From: an uncultured Lachnotalea sp.
GTDB lineage: Bacteria > Bacillota > Clostridia > Lachnospirales > Lachnospiraceae
Assembly: GCA_947066815.1 (NCBI GenBank)
Contig: CAMSZT010000003.1
Location: 1-64,000 of the forward strand
Direction: 5' to 3'
Length of the DNA: 64,000 bases
Shown: positions 15,491 to 24,419 of the stretch, one piece after another
Numbering within the stretch: position 1 is the first letter of the stretch
Layout: each line of letters opens with the position of its first letter
Notes under the pieces: model-generated
Databases searched by the model: none
Seen by the model: only the letters and a program-made list of their open reading frames with translations
Told to the model about the DNA's origin: nothing
Translations under genes and position numbers: made by a program

Positions 15491-16579
15491 TCACTTTACG
15501 TTTTTGTAGATCTGCTGAGCCTCCGTAAGGCTGGAAGCCATTCCCTGGTTCAGGATATCGATCAGCTTATCCAGCCTGTCCTGGTTCATAAATTCCTGGC
15601 CGATATAGGGACCATATTCATCCGTAAACGCAATAGTCTTCTTCTGGATGCTGCTCCCCAGCTCCTTACCTGCCGCCGTCACCTGTTTCAGCTGCCCGGA
15701 AAGCGTTTCCAGCTTTGCCCGGTTATTCTCAAAAATCTCCTGCTCCAGGGTCTCCCTCGTCTGGTTCTCGAAGACTCCCAGCGCTTCCTGCTTCCGCTTC
15801 GCGAGCTCGGAAAGCTCTGTTTCAACCTTGAAGATCTCCTTGTCATATTTCCCCAGATTATAGATCGACTCATTCTTGTCCTTTTCGATCGCCTTGATGA
15901 TCACCCGGATCTTCCGCTTATTGGCCTCGATCATATCCCGGTTCTTTCTGGCATCCCGCATGATCTCCAGATGGTTTACCTTTGTCCGGTTGTTGATCAG
16001 GATATATACCCCGCAGAGGACCAGGATCACTGCCACATAAATGACGATCAGGAGCCACGGCTTCCGTTTCGGTATCAGAAGGTAGATCCCGCAGGGCAGC
16101 GCCAGGAATCCCATAAGGAATGTCAGAAGAAAGATCAGGATCTCTTTGATCCCTTTTGTAAAATACAGTGCATAATAAAATTTTGTATTACAGAAGACCG
16201 GAATCCCATTCTGACGGAAAGTGGTCGAATTCTGAAGCTTCAGCTGGCGGTTTTCTTCTCTGAGCTGAGCCGTCTCATTTCCGATCCGTTCCTTTACCCC
16301 CTGGCTTTTCGCCTTCTCCCGACGCGCCCTCGCTTTCTTCAGCTTATCCTGGGCCCTGCTGATCTCCCTGTCATAGCTCAGGGCAATCTCATCCTTGCGT
16401 TTCCGGACCGTCGATACGATCTCATCCTGAACCGCCTTTTTCTCCGACGTCAGCGTCCGCGTCAGACGCTTTTCCTCCGACTGCAGCCGGCTGCTTTTTG
16501 CCCGTTCAGCCTCCAGTTCCGCAAGCGCCCCCTTGGCTTCCATAAGAAAGCCCACATTGTCCTGTATTTCCCTTGCCAT
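15491..16579 (-). CDS. Two-helix membrane protein with coiled-coil flanks
   Basis: A 362-residue protein of unknown function. Residues 15-125 form a strongly charged coiled coil (ALAELEAERAKSSRLQSEEK and onward). Two hydrophobic segments follow at about 142-170 (EILIFLLTFLMGFLALPCGI) and 175-195 (WLLIVIYVAVILVLCGVYIL). A second coiled coil spans about 200-330. Both coils should be on the same side of the membrane, presumably cytoplasmic. It is first in the apparent operon with the C39-like peptidase and tadA. No enzyme motif was seen. Confidence 0.8.
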   Translation of the reverse strand: MAREIQDNVGFLMEAKGALAELEAERAKSSRLQSEEKRLTRTLTSEKKAVQDEIVSTVRKRKDEIALSYDREISRAQDKLKKARARREKAKSQGVKERIGNETAQLREENRQLKLQNSTTFRQNGIPVFCNTKFYYALYFTKGIKEILIFLLTFLMGFLALPCGIYLLIPKRKPWLLIVIYVAVILVLCGVYILINNRTKVNHLEIMRDARKNRDMIEANKRKIRVIIKAIEKDKNESIYNLGKYDKEIFKVETELSELAKRKQEALGVFENQTRETLEQEIFENNRAKLETLSGQLKQVTAAGKELGSSIQKKTIAFTDEYGPYIGQEFMNQDRLDKLIDILNQGMASSLTEAQQIYKNVK

Positions 16580-16727
16580 GGTTATCCTCCTGTGTACGGC
16601 TTATTTTTCTTTTGTCAAAACAGCCTGACCTTTCGCTCCTGAAGGACTCTTTTTCTCATTATACTACATAATGCTTCATTTGTGTGATAAATTTTCGGAG
16701 AGCCGGATGCCGGGCAGAGCTGCCCTG

Positions 16728-16756
16728 TTGCCAGCCGAAACGAAAAATGGTATACT
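16728..16756 (+). promoter_or_regulatory. Promoter of the 89-residue hypothetical gene
   Basis: TTGCCA (16728-16733) and TATACT (16751-16756) are separated by 17 bp, 30 bp before the start codon at 16786. Confidence 0.7.
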
Positions 16757-16785
16757 GGAACGGACTGTTGAAGGGAGGCCGTTTT

Positions 16786-17055
16786 ATGTTCCGTATCTGG
16801 GGAAAAGAATTCCACAACAACCACCTTTTAAAAGACCTGGTGATCTGCAATGACGATCCGGGGCTCAACCGTACCCGCAAAGTCTTTCAGGCTCTGGAGG
16901 AGATCTGTGTGGCCTTTGATCTAAGTGTACCCATCTGGCTGGATTCTACTATAGAGGATTTTAAAAGACATTCCAAATGCCGCTTCACTGCGGACAGCTT
17001 TATAGAACAGATCGATTTTGATTTTCTGGAACTGCAGGTGATCGAGGAGGATTGA
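16786..17055 (+). CDS. Conserved-looking small hypothetical protein
   Basis: An 89-residue soluble protein, MFRIWGKEFHNNHLLKDLVI at the start, with an acidic C-terminus (FIEQIDFDFLELQVIEED). No domain was recognised. The coding case is good: a near-consensus promoter, a gaagggagg site 7 bases before the ATG, and a following hairpin terminator. A longer frame from 16684 would include the promoter and is rejected. It stands alone between divergent and convergent minus-strand genes. Confidence 0.75.
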   Translation: MFRIWGKEFHNNHLLKDLVICNDDPGLNRTRKVFQALEEICVAFDLSVPIWLDSTIEDFKRHSKCRFTADSFIEQIDFDFLELQVIEED

Positions 17056-17086
17056 TCCGGCACAAGTCCTGTACGGTCTTTGACCG

Positions 17087-17129
17087 GCAGCCTGTACGGT
17101 CCGGCCGTACAGGCTGCTGATCTTATCTT
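17087..17129. terminator. 13-bp hairpin between the hypothetical gene and pgi
   Basis: A perfect stem gcagcctgtacgg/ccgtacaggctgc (17087-17099 and 17105-17117) is followed on the plus strand by tgatcttatctta. It lies between convergent stops and may serve both directions. Confidence 0.7.
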
Positions 17130-17150
17130 ATGACAGGCAATGCCTGTATC

Positions 17151-18494
17151 TTATAACCGGGCGAGGAGCGCTTCTCTCTGCTCCTCATAGCCGGGCTTTC
17201 CAAGCAGCGCAAACATATTTTTCTTATAGCTCTCCACGCCGGGCTGGTTGAAGGGATTCACACCCAGGATGTAACCGCTGACACCGCAGGCAAACTCATA
17301 GAAATAGAACAGCTCTCCCAGGAAGAACTCGTCCTGCTTCGGAACAGAAATCTTCAGGTTGGGCACCTGACCGTCCGTGTGGGCCAATATGGTTCCGTTC
17401 ATGGCATTCTTATTGACAAAATCCATATCCTTGCCGGCCAGATAATTTAACCCGTCCAGGTCTTCGTCCTCCGCCTCGATCAGGATCTTTGCCGCAGGAG
17501 TCTCCACCGAGATCACGGTCTCCATCAGATTTCTGGAGCCGTCCTGGATAAACTGCCCCATGGAATGGAGGTCTGCCGTCAGATCTACGGCTGCCGGAAA
17601 GATCCCTCTCTGGTCCTTCCCCTCGCTCTCTCCGTAAAGCTGCTTCCACCATTCCGCCACATAATGGAGGCTGGGCTCGTAATTGGCTGTGATCTCAATG
17701 CATTTTCCTTTTCTTAAAAGGATATTGCGGATCGCCGCATACTGCAGCGCATCGTTGGACTCAAACTCGTTGTTCAGCGCCCGTTCCCTTCCGGAGGCTG
17801 CCCCCTCCATCAGCTTGTCGATATCGGCGCCGCTGACTGCGATGGGAAGGAGGCCGACTGCCGTCAGCACGGAAAAACGCCCGCCCACATCGTCCGGCAC
17901 AACGAAGGTTTCGTAACCCTCTTTATCGGACAGAGTCTTTAAAGCTCCTCTTGCTTTGTCCGTGGTGGCATAGATCCTCTTTCTGGCTTCCTCCACCCCG
18001 TATTTTTCCGTAAGCACCTTCTTCAGGATACGGAACGCGATGGCCGGCTCGGTGGTCGTCCCCGACTTGGAGATCACATTGATCGAGAAGTCTTTCCCTT
18101 TAAGGAGGCCGATCAGATCGTTCATGTAGGTGGTGCTGATATTGTTGCCCACAAAGTAGATCTCAGGAGTCTTCCGGTCCTCCTTTGACAGGCAGTTGTA
18201 GAAATTGTTTTTCAGGAATTCAATGGCCGCCCTGGCTCCCAGGTAAGAACCGCCGATACCGATCACCAGCAGCACATCCGAATCGGACTGGATCTTTGCC
18301 GCCGCTTTTTTGATCCTTGCGAATTCTTCTTTATCATAATCTACCGGCAGATCGATCCATCCCAGAAAATCATTGCCGGCACCTGTCCTGGACACCAGGA
18401 CCTCCTTCGCGTCAAGCGCCAGTTTTTTCATATTTCGGATCTCATCCTCTGAAATGAACGGCGCCGTCTTACTGTGATCAAATGTTACCTGCAT
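17151..18494 (-). CDS. pgi: Glucose-6-phosphate isomerase
   Basis: A 447-residue phosphoglucose isomerase of the short bacterial type, interconverting glucose 6-phosphate and fructose 6-phosphate. Conserved segments include [17 protein letters not shown] near residue 78, [16 protein letters not shown] near 140, the [15 protein letters not shown] signature near 205, and [13 protein letters not shown] with the catalytic Glu near 280. A catalytic Lys lies near the C-terminus in [15 protein letters not shown] tttctcctttttg leader has only a modest ribosome binding site (aaggag). It is monocistronic, with its own promoter at 18543. Confidence 0.97.
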   Translation of the reverse strand: MQVTFDHSKTAPFISEDEIRNMKKLALDAKEVLVSRTGAGNDFLGWIDLPVDYDKEEFARIKKAAAKIQSDSDVLLVIGIGGSYLGARAAIEFLKNNFYNCLSKEDRKTPEIYFVGNNISTTYMNDLIGLLKGKDFSINVISKSGTTTEPAIAFRILKKVLTEKYGVEEARKRIYATTDKARGALKTLSDKEGYETFVVPDDVGGRFSVLTAVGLLPIAVSGADIDKLMEGAASGRERALNNEFESNDALQYAAIRNILLRKGKCIEITANYEPSLHYVAEWWKQLYGESEGKDQRGIFPAAVDLTADLHSMGQFIQDGSRNLMETVISVETPAAKILIEAEDEDLDGLNYLAGKDMDFVNKNAMNGTILAHTDGQVPNLKISVPKQDEFFLGELFYFYEFACGVSGYILGVNPFNQPGVESYKKNMFALLGKPGYEEQREALLARL

Positions 18495-18542
18495 ATCCTT
18501 TTCTCCTTTTTGTAGACCTCATCCTCTGAGGTATTTGTACTT

Positions 18543-18571
18543 ATTATACAAAATTACATCCCGCTCCGCAA
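18543..18571 (-). promoter_or_regulatory. Promoter of pgi
   Basis: On the minus strand TTGCGG (18566-18571) and a perfect TATAAT (18543-18548) have 17-bp spacing. A TTGTA/TACAA inverted repeat overlaps the -10 and start region (18535-18551). Confidence 0.6.
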
Positions 18572-18583
18572 GGGCTAATAAGG

Positions 18584-19468
18584 CTATTCGTACAAATATT
18601 CCTGAATAATATCCTCGATCAGCTGCTCTTCTTCCGCCGTCAGCTTCCGTTCCGCCCCGTCTCCCTTCCGGCCCGCCGCGATCCTCTCCAGGCGGTTCCG
18701 CAGGAAGAGCGCGTCCTGCTCCCGGACCGCCGCCTCCTCTTTTCTCCGGAGCTCGTCCTGTTTTTCTGCCGAAGCAGCCTCCTCCCCGGCCGCGGAATAT
18801 TTCCCGCCGGTGACGGCATCCACCTCCGAGAAGGCGTTCACGATATCTTCTTTTGAAAAAAGAGGTTCCCCGCCTTCCCCCTCCTCCAATTCCCCGTCAA
18901 AGCCGCCGTTTCCGGAAAAACCTCCCTCAAAAGCCGGGATCTGTCCCTGTCCGATCTCCAGCCGGCCTGCCAGTGTATTCTCAAAATAATCCCGGATATA
19001 GAGGAGAAGGCGTCCTTTCTTTCCCCTGGTATCGCAGATTCCCTCCCAAAGGACCATGGCTCCGCCCATGAGGAGCCCCGACGCCGCATACAGGATCACG
19101 ATCTTCATGGTATCCGCATACCAGTATGTCATAAAGGCTGACGTCAGGCCGCCCAGGCATACGAAGGCGGCCGCCAGACTGTTGAACCGGGATAATCTCG
19201 ACAGCCGGATTCCCATGAAACGGTACTGTCCCAGATTTTTTTCCACATATACGGAGATATTGTCCACTCCGCCTCCGGCCCGGTATGTATTTTCAAATTT
19301 TAATTTCCACTGCTTCAGATACTTGTCCTTTGCGGCTCCCATATTCTGCGACTGCCTGATCAGCTTCCTGTATCTTCCGTTCACCAAAAGCTTGCTCAAA
19401 ACTCCCAGCAGGCTGACCGCCAGCATGAGATAAAGCATGTTTCCCGTCTCTAAAAACTCCAATACCAT
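18584..19468 (-). CDS. Membrane protein of unknown function with acidic C-terminal tail
   Basis: A 294-residue protein. An N-terminal helix (MLYLMLAVSLLGVLSKLLV, residues 11-29), a cytoplasmic basic segment and two further helices at about 98-120 and 123-142 (FVCLGGLTSAFMTYW; IVILYAASGLLMGGAMVLW) precede a long Glu-rich, Gly-rich soluble tail (about 175-294) ending in EEEQLIEDIIQEYLYE. The NGRYRKLIRQSQNMG and GIRLSRLSRFN segments look conserved in type, but no named family was recognised. It stands alone with a 197-bp upstream gap. Confidence 0.78.
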   Translation of the reverse strand: MVLEFLETGNMLYLMLAVSLLGVLSKLLVNGRYRKLIRQSQNMGAAKDKYLKQWKLKFENTYRAGGGVDNISVYVEKNLGQYRFMGIRLSRLSRFNSLAAAFVCLGGLTSAFMTYWYADTMKIVILYAASGLLMGGAMVLWEGICDTRGKKGRLLLYIRDYFENTLAGRLEIGQGQIPAFEGGFSGNGGFDGELEEGEGGEPLFSKEDIVNAFSEVDAVTGGKYSAAGEEAASAEKQDELRRKEEAAVREQDALFLRNRLERIAAGRKGDGAERKLTAEEEQLIEDIIQEYLYE

Positions 19469-19665
19469 AATGTTTCCCCTTTCTCATCCGGACTGTTTCC
19501 GGTTTTTCGGTTACGCCCCGGCGCATCTTCGCCTCTTCCGGAGATCGTCCCCATTGTATACCACAAAACGGTTGGATGAGAAGAAAAATCGTTCGTATTT
19601 TTCCGACAGGAATTCCCATGAACCTTCAGCCTGAAGGCAGTATCCCGAAGCTTTAAGGGGATATC

Positions 19666-20364
19666 TTAAAGCTCCAGCTTCTTTATCATAGCCTTCACAA
19701 GGGCAACGGTATGGGAGATGGCCTTTGACTCAAATTCCGGATAATCCACGGAAGCACTTCCGTCTGCTTTATCGGAGATCGCCCGGATCACCAAAAACGG
19801 GATCCCGTTCAGGTAAGCCGCCTGACCGACAGCCGCCCCCTCCATCTCCGTACAGCATCCCTGAAAAATCCCCGCCAGCCGCTCCTTCTTTTCGCCGTCC
19901 GCAATGAACTGATCACCGCTCAAGACACGGCCCCGGAAGGTTTTGATATCCGGGTTCACCAGACTGCAGCACTCTTCTGCGCAGGCGATCAGCCTCTCGT
20001 CCGCCGGAAAGGCCAGCGTGTCCATCCTGGGGATCTGTCCCGCAGGATACCCGAAGGCCTCTGCCTCCACATCATGCTGGAGGGTGTCTGTGGACAGCAC
20101 GATATCCCCGATGTCGATCTGCGCCTGCAAAGATCCCGCGATCCCCGTATTGACCACAGCCTTTACCCCGTAACTATCTGCCAGAATCTGCGTGCAGATC
20201 CCTGCATTGACCTTTCCGATCCCGCTTCTCACCACCACTACCGGACGGCCCGCCAGTGTCCCCTTAAAAAAATCCATGGAAGCCTTTGTTTCCACCGAAA
20301 CATTTTCCATCGCTTCCTTTAACTGCTCTACTTCCTCTTCCATCGCTCCGATGATCCCAAGCAT
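19666..20364 (-). CDS. mtnN: 5'-methylthioadenosine/S-adenosylhomocysteine nucleosidase
   Basis: A 232-residue nucleosidase that cleaves adenine from methylthioadenosine and S-adenosylhomocysteine, in methionine salvage and the activated methyl cycle. The N-terminal MLGIIGAMEEEV supplies a catalytic Glu (Glu11). VVNTGIAGSL, the EMEGAAVGQAAY substrate loop and the catalytic Asp in RAISDKADGSA are intact. The ATG at 20364 is preferred because aggagg lies 7 bases upstream; the ATG two codons earlier touches that site. An agctttaag/cttaaagct hairpin (19652-19676) spans the stop codon. Confidence 0.95.
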   Translation of the reverse strand: MLGIIGAMEEEVEQLKEAMENVSVETKASMDFFKGTLAGRPVVVVRSGIGKVNAGICTQILADSYGVKAVVNTGIAGSLQAQIDIGDIVLSTDTLQHDVEAEAFGYPAGQIPRMDTLAFPADERLIACAEECCSLVNPDIKTFRGRVLSGDQFIADGEKKERLAGIFQGCCTEMEGAAVGQAAYLNGIPFLVIRAISDKADGSASVDYPEFESKAISHTVALVKAMIKKLEL

Positions 20365-20446
20365 GGTCATTCCTCCTGTCTGTTTTCCTTTTGTTTTCTT
20401 TTTTCTTATTTTGTGCTATACTTTCCTGAAAGGAGGTAACAGCACT

Positions 20447-20695
20447 ATGAATACTTATAAAACCCACGGAGTATGCAGCCGCGAGATCCGCTTTGAGATT
20501 GAAAACGGTAAGATCAAAGCCGTACAGTTTGTCGGCGGCTGTGCCGGAAATACCCAGGGGGTCGCCAGGCTGATCGAGGGGATGGAGATCGGCGAAGCCA
20601 TCCGGCGGATTGACGGCATCGACTGTGCCGGACGGGGGACCTCGTGTCCGGATCAGCTGGCAAAAGCCTTAAAGGAATACCAGAACACTCATTGA
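20447..20695 (+). CDS. TSCPD-domain protein (TIGR03905 type)
   Basis: An 82-residue protein made of one TSCPD domain, named for its conserved motif, here GRGTSCPDQLAKAL. It has the pairs of cysteines seen in this family (THGVCSREIRF, QFVGGCAGNTQG, GIDCAGRGTSC), suggesting metal binding. The same domain ends some class II ribonucleotide reductases; the role of the free-standing form is unknown. An aaaggagg site and a TATACT -10 element (20417-20422) precede it. It is divergent from mtnN and 15 bp upstream of murG, so probably co-transcribed with it. Confidence 0.9.
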   Translation: MNTYKTHGVCSREIRFEIENGKIKAVQFVGGCAGNTQGVARLIEGMEIGEAIRRIDGIDCAGRGTSCPDQLAKALKEYQNTH

Positions 20696-20710
20696 CCCCA
20701 GGAGCAGACC

Positions 20711-21778
20711 ATGAAAAAAATCCTATTGACCGGCGGCGGCACCGCCGGACATGTCACCCCAAACCTCGCCCTGATCCCCGAGCTTTCGGAGCAGGGCTAT
20801 GACATCCGCTACATCGGTTCCTCGAACGGGATCGAAAAAGAACTGATCGAAAAAGCCGGGATCCCCTATGACGGGATCTCTTCCGGCAAGCTGAGGCGCT
20901 ATTTCAGCCTGAAAAACTTCACCGATCCCTTCCGGATCCTCAGAGGATACTTTCAGGCAGGGAAGATCCTGAAAAGGGCAAAGCCGGACGTGATCTTTTC
21001 CAAAGGCGGTTTTGTCGCCGTTCCCGTGGTATTTGCCGCAAAAAAACGCCGGATCCCCGTCATCATCCACGAATCCGATATGACACCGGGACTGGCCAAC
21101 AGACTCTGTATTCCCTCTGCCCGAAAAGTCTGCTGCAACTTTCCGGAGACCTTAAAGTACCTTCCGAAGGACAAAGCTGTGCTGACCGGCTCTCCCATAA
21201 GGCGTGAGCTTTTAAACGGCTCTCCGCTTTCCGGCCTCCGGTTCACCGGCCTTTCTTCCGGAAAGCCGGTCCTGCTCGTGATCGGCGGAAGCCTTGGCTC
21301 CGTCCGGGTCAATACTGCCGTCCGCAGCATCCTGCCGGAGCTTTTGAAGACCTGGCAGGTGATCCATTTATGCGGAAAAGGAAATCTGGACGGATCTTTA
21401 AAGGATCTGAAGGGCTATGTCCAGTATGAGTATGTCAGCTCTCAGCTTAAGGATCTGTTCGCCGTCTCTGATCTGATGATCTCCCGGGCCGGCGCCAACT
21501 CCATCTGCGAGATCCTGGCTCTGCGCAAGCCCAATATCCTGATCCCGCTCTCGGCCGCAGCCAGCCGCGGCGACCAGATCCTCAACGCCGAATCCTTCCG
21601 CAAACAGGGATTCAGCGAGGTCCTGGAGGAAGAAAAGCTGACGGATCAGTCCCTTCTTGCCCTGATCGGAAAGGTCCATGCCCACAGGCAGGACTATATA
21701 AAAGCCATGGAGGCCGCCAAAGCCTCCGATTCCATCGGTACGATCCTGGCGCTTTTAAATGAGGCAGGCGGTTTTTAA
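20711..21778 (+). CDS. murG: UDP-N-acetylglucosamine transferase MurG
   Basis: A 355-residue GT28 enzyme that adds GlcNAc to lipid I to form lipid II at the inner face of the membrane. The N-terminal glycine loop GGGTAGHVTPNLAL (residues 8-21), IIHESDMTPGLANR (where most MurG proteins have HEQN), the second glycine loop IGGSLGSVRVN and the UDP-GlcNAc binding SRAGANSICEIL are all present. It is not in the usual division cluster but follows a TSCPD gene, so it may be a second MurG-like copy. A gcaggcggtt hairpin spans its stop. Confidence 0.93.
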   Translation: MKKILLTGGGTAGHVTPNLALIPELSEQGYDIRYIGSSNGIEKELIEKAGIPYDGISSGKLRRYFSLKNFTDPFRILRGYFQAGKILKRAKPDVIFSKGGFVAVPVVFAAKKRRIPVIIHESDMTPGLANRLCIPSARKVCCNFPETLKYLPKDKAVLTGSPIRRELLNGSPLSGLRFTGLSSGKPVLLVIGGSLGSVRVNTAVRSILPELLKTWQVIHLCGKGNLDGSLKDLKGYVQYEYVSSQLKDLFAVSDLMISRAGANSICEILALRKPNILIPLSAAASRGDQILNAESFRKQGFSEVLEEEKLTDQSLLALIGKVHAHRQDYIKAMEAAKASDSIGTILALLNEAGGF

Positions 21779-21786
21779 CCGCCTGC
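21764..21786 (+). terminator. Hairpin across the murG stop codon
   Basis: A 10-bp stem gcaggcggtt/aaccgcctgc with a ttt loop includes the TAA stop. It lacks a following T-run, so termination is only probable. The HIT gene converges from the right. Confidence 0.55.
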
Positions 21787-21821
21787 TCCTCATGTGCCGA
21801 AAAACTCTCCGGCCGGTCGGC

Positions 21822-22241
21822 CTAAACCAGATCCCTTCCGATCTGTTCCGCAAGCTCCGCCAGTTCTTCCCCGGAGGGCGAACCGGGCTTCCAGCTTACC
21901 ATCGCGGGACCTCCTTCGTATCTCGGTATCACATGCATGTGGAAATGAAATACCGTCTGGCCTGCCGCCGCCCCATTATTCTGTACCAGATTGATCCCCG
22001 CACAGCCAAGACTCTTTTTCATGGCCGCGCCAATCTTTGCCGCCAGGGCAAGTACTTTTTCCGAAATCGCTTCTTCCAAGGCGAACAGATCGGCAAAATG
22101 ATCCTTCGGAAGGATCAGCGCATGTCCCTTGGAAGCCGGTCCCATATCCAGGATGACCCGGAACCATTCATCCTCATAGATGGTCGCCGCCGGAATATCC
22201 CCATTGGCGATCTTACAGAAAATACAGGTCTCGTCTCTCAT
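21822..22241 (-). CDS. HIT family nucleotide hydrolase
   Basis: A 139-residue histidine-triad protein of the HinT branch, likely hydrolysing nucleoside phosphoramidates such as AMP-lysine. Features are the N-terminal CIFCKIANGDIPAATIYED, HALILPKDH in the middle, and the triad itself, TVFHFHMHVIPRYEG. The start at 22241 gives the usual N-terminus (MRDETCIFCKI); a longer upstream frame encodes a basic, unrelated stretch. It is downstream of ssb by 127 bp and convergent with murG. Confidence 0.93.
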   Translation of the reverse strand: MRDETCIFCKIANGDIPAATIYEDEWFRVILDMGPASKGHALILPKDHFADLFALEEAISEKVLALAAKIGAAMKKSLGCAGINLVQNNGAAAGQTVFHFHMHVIPRYEGGPAMVSWKPGSPSGEELAELAEQIGRDLV

Positions 22242-22368
22242 TTTTTCTCTCCCGTCCTTTCGGTTTTTGACGTTTTCCGTCCTGCCTTCCAGTTTACCCT
22301 TCTTCCTCCTGTTTGTAAACAATTCTTCCAAAAAGTTTTTGTGTTTATTTGCGTTTATCAGGACAGGC

Positions 22369-22779
22369 TTACTGGAACGGAAGCTCCTCCTCGAGGCCCT
22401 CCGGAATATGGATGAGTCCGCCGTCTGCCGCTTCCGGCCTCGCCGGCCCCGGCGACAAGGACCGTTTCTCTGCGAATTCCTGTTCTGTCACCACAACCTC
22501 CGTGGTATAGATCTTCTGGCCTTCTTTATTTATATAATTCCCTGTCTGGATATGGCCGCTCACCAAAAGCTTTATCCCCTGATGCAGATATTTTTCGGCA
22601 AATTCGGCCCCCTTGCGGAAAACCACACAGGAAATAAAGTCCGCCTGCTGCTCTCCTGTATTCTTCCGGTAACGGTTTACCGCAAGTGTGTATCTGGCCA
22701 CCGCCATTGTCGGATCCCCCTGGGTATAACGGATATCAGGATCCCTTGTCAAACGCCCCATCAAAATCACTTTATTCAT
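22369..22779 (-). CDS. ssb: Single-stranded DNA-binding protein (OB fold)
   Basis: A 136-residue SSB. The OB fold has the canonical start NKVILMGRLTRDPDIRYTQG, then FISCVVFRKGAEFAEKYLHQ and KLLVSGHIQTGNYINKEGQK. The tail is short and ends EEELPFQ rather than the classic DDDIPF, so the partner-binding tip is present but altered. It stands outside an rpsF-ssb-rpsR operon, suggesting a second SSB, perhaps for competence or repair. A divergent histidine kinase gene lies upstream. Confidence 0.92.
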   Translation of the reverse strand: MNKVILMGRLTRDPDIRYTQGDPTMAVARYTLAVNRYRKNTGEQQADFISCVVFRKGAEFAEKYLHQGIKLLVSGHIQTGNYINKEGQKIYTTEVVVTEQEFAEKRSLSPGPARPEAADGGLIHIPEGLEEELPFQ

Positions 22780-22988
22780 ACTTTTTGTCCTTTCTTTTCC
22801 ATATTTTTCTGCTTTTTTCTCCTTTTCTTTCGTCTCCTATGCCGGCCCAGGATCCTCTTTTGTGATCTTTTTAGTCTCTTTTCCTCTTCTTTTGTCGAGA
22901 AATTTTATTTGCCTTCTTCTTCCTTAAGTGCTACTCTGCTATGTGATAATGTGTCAACGGGATGTAATGCGGAAAGGCGCGGTAAGAA

Positions 22989-23783
22989 ATGAATAATACA
23001 AAGAAATGTGCAGAGGGACTGCTCTCGGAAGTCAAAAGGCTTCGGACAGAAAACGAAAAACTGACCAGGCTCCTGGAGCATTCGGAGACGGATATCCAGA
23101 CCTCCCTGTCTGCCATATCCCATGAACTGCGCAATACGCTCACCCTCCTTGTGGGTTCCGCCCAGGTTTTGGAGCAGGATCATCCGGAGATCGTCGCTGA
23201 CAAAAGCTGGCGCAGCCTCCGGATGGATCTTCTGCATATGCAGACATTTTTAACGGATCTGTCCTCCTTCCGGTCCGTACAGGATATCTCCCTCTCCAAA
23301 AAGCTCTGTGACCTGAACGGCCTCCTTCGGGAAATCTGCCGGAACTGCCAGCCGCTGTTTGACGGTATCCACAAAAATCTGATCTTCCTCTGCCCCAAAA
23401 TACCTGTTGTCCTCTACGCAGACGGCAGGAAGCTGACTCACGTGTTCACCAATCTGATCAAAAACGGTATGGAGGCTCTGGGAAACACCGGCACGGTCTC
23501 CCTCCGCATAAGAGAAGCTTCCGGAAATGAAGCCTCCCTGACAGGCGGAGAAGCCATCGCCGTCGAAGTCCGGGACACCGGAGCCGGCCTTTCGGAGGAT
23601 CAGCAGGCAAAGATCTTTAAGCCCTTCTACTCGGAAAAATCCGGTGGGACCGGTCTCGGCCTTTCCATCGCGCAGGCCGTCATAAAAGCCCACTCCGGCC
23701 GGATCATCGTGTCCTCATGTCCCGGAAAAGGGACCACCTTCACGGTCCTCCTCCCAAAGCTTCCCTCTGTCCCGGCCCGGTAG
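22989..23783 (+). CDS. Orphan soluble histidine kinase
   Basis: A 264-residue kinase without membrane segments or a sensory domain. An N-terminal coiled coil (about 1-35) leads directly to the phospho-acceptor helix, ISHELRNTLTLLVG with His45. The ATPase has the N box (NLIKNGMEAL, Asn159), G1 (VEVRDTGAGLSED) and G2 (KSGGTGLGLSIAQAVIKAHSG). It resembles NtrB- or KinB-like cytoplasmic kinases in layout. No response regulator is adjacent, so its input and partner are unknown. The start at 22989 has only a weak site (gcggtaag). Confidence 0.9.
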   Translation: MNNTKKCAEGLLSEVKRLRTENEKLTRLLEHSETDIQTSLSAISHELRNTLTLLVGSAQVLEQDHPEIVADKSWRSLRMDLLHMQTFLTDLSSFRSVQDISLSKKLCDLNGLLREICRNCQPLFDGIHKNLIFLCPKIPVVLYADGRKLTHVFTNLIKNGMEALGNTGTVSLRIREASGNEASLTGGEAIAVEVRDTGAGLSEDQQAKIFKPFYSEKSGGTGLGLSIAQAVIKAHSGRIIVSSCPGKGTTFTVLLPKLPSVPAR

Positions 23784-23801
23784 TACACCGGCGCATTGAT
23801 C

Positions 23802-24392
23802 TCAAGGAATAAAAAAACCGCACAGCAGGCCGGTCAAAAACCCTCCGATATGGGCTGCCGTATTGATCCTGGCATTGGCCGCTCCGCTGTAGAGCATCAA
23901 AAACACCATGAGGAACACCCGCTCTCTCCGGATCCCCGGGATGCGTCCCCTCCTTTTGAGCACCGCACAGCAAAGGAGACCGACCAGGGCAAACACCGCT
24001 CCCGATGCACCTGCAGATACCACACTCGTTCCCAGGAGCCGACACCAGAGCAGGGTGGCCGCATTTCCGGCAAGACCTCCGATAAGATAGACAAACAGTA
24101 TCCTAAGGGTTCCCATATGTGTTTCCAGGATATCTCCCACAGCTATCAGCATCAAAAGATTGCTGCCTAAATGATAGATGTCAAAATGCATGAACATAGG
24201 GGTAAACAGCCGGTACCAGCCTCCCACAAACGTTCCTGATTCGATATATAAAGCCCCCCACCGGATCATTCCTGTGGTATTTCCCGCGGCTCCCATGGCC
24301 GTAAGGAACAAAAAATAGGCCACATTGGCGGCCGCCAGCACGAGGATCCCATAAGGATAACGTCTGTTCCGGACATCGTTTAAACGATTCAT
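23802..24392 (-). CDS. Rhomboid family intramembrane serine protease
   Basis: A 196-residue rhomboid with about six membrane helices. The catalytic dyad is visible as Ser130 in SAGASGAVFALVG and His181 in INTAAHIGGFLTG; the L1-loop WYRLFTPMFMH and the helix-2 HLGSNLLML are also typical. It should cleave membrane protein substrates within the bilayer. It is the last gene of the leftward Tad locus, 27 bp after the FHA gene, so pilin-like TadE/TadG proteins or surface proteins are possible substrates. That link rests on position alone. Confidence 0.93.
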   Translation of the reverse strand: MNRLNDVRNRRYPYGILVLAAANVAYFLFLTAMGAAGNTTGMIRWGALYIESGTFVGGWYRLFTPMFMHFDIYHLGSNLLMLIAVGDILETHMGTLRILFVYLIGGLAGNAATLLWCRLLGTSVVSAGASGAVFALVGLLCCAVLKRRGRIPGIRRERVFLMVFLMLYSGAANARINTAAHIGGFLTGLLCGFFIP

Positions 24393-24419
24393 ATCGATCC
24401 CTCTTTTCCTGAGGACACC

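Noticed and set aside
14813-16642. 609-residue plus-strand open frame across the peptidase and coiled-coil genes
   Set aside because: It is antisense to a signal-peptide-bearing peptidase with an active site and has leucine/proline-rich shadow composition without a start site.
22200-22331. N-terminal extension of the HIT protein to 22331
   Set aside because: The added 30 residues are basic and unrelated to HIT proteins; the start at 22241 gives the normal N-terminus.
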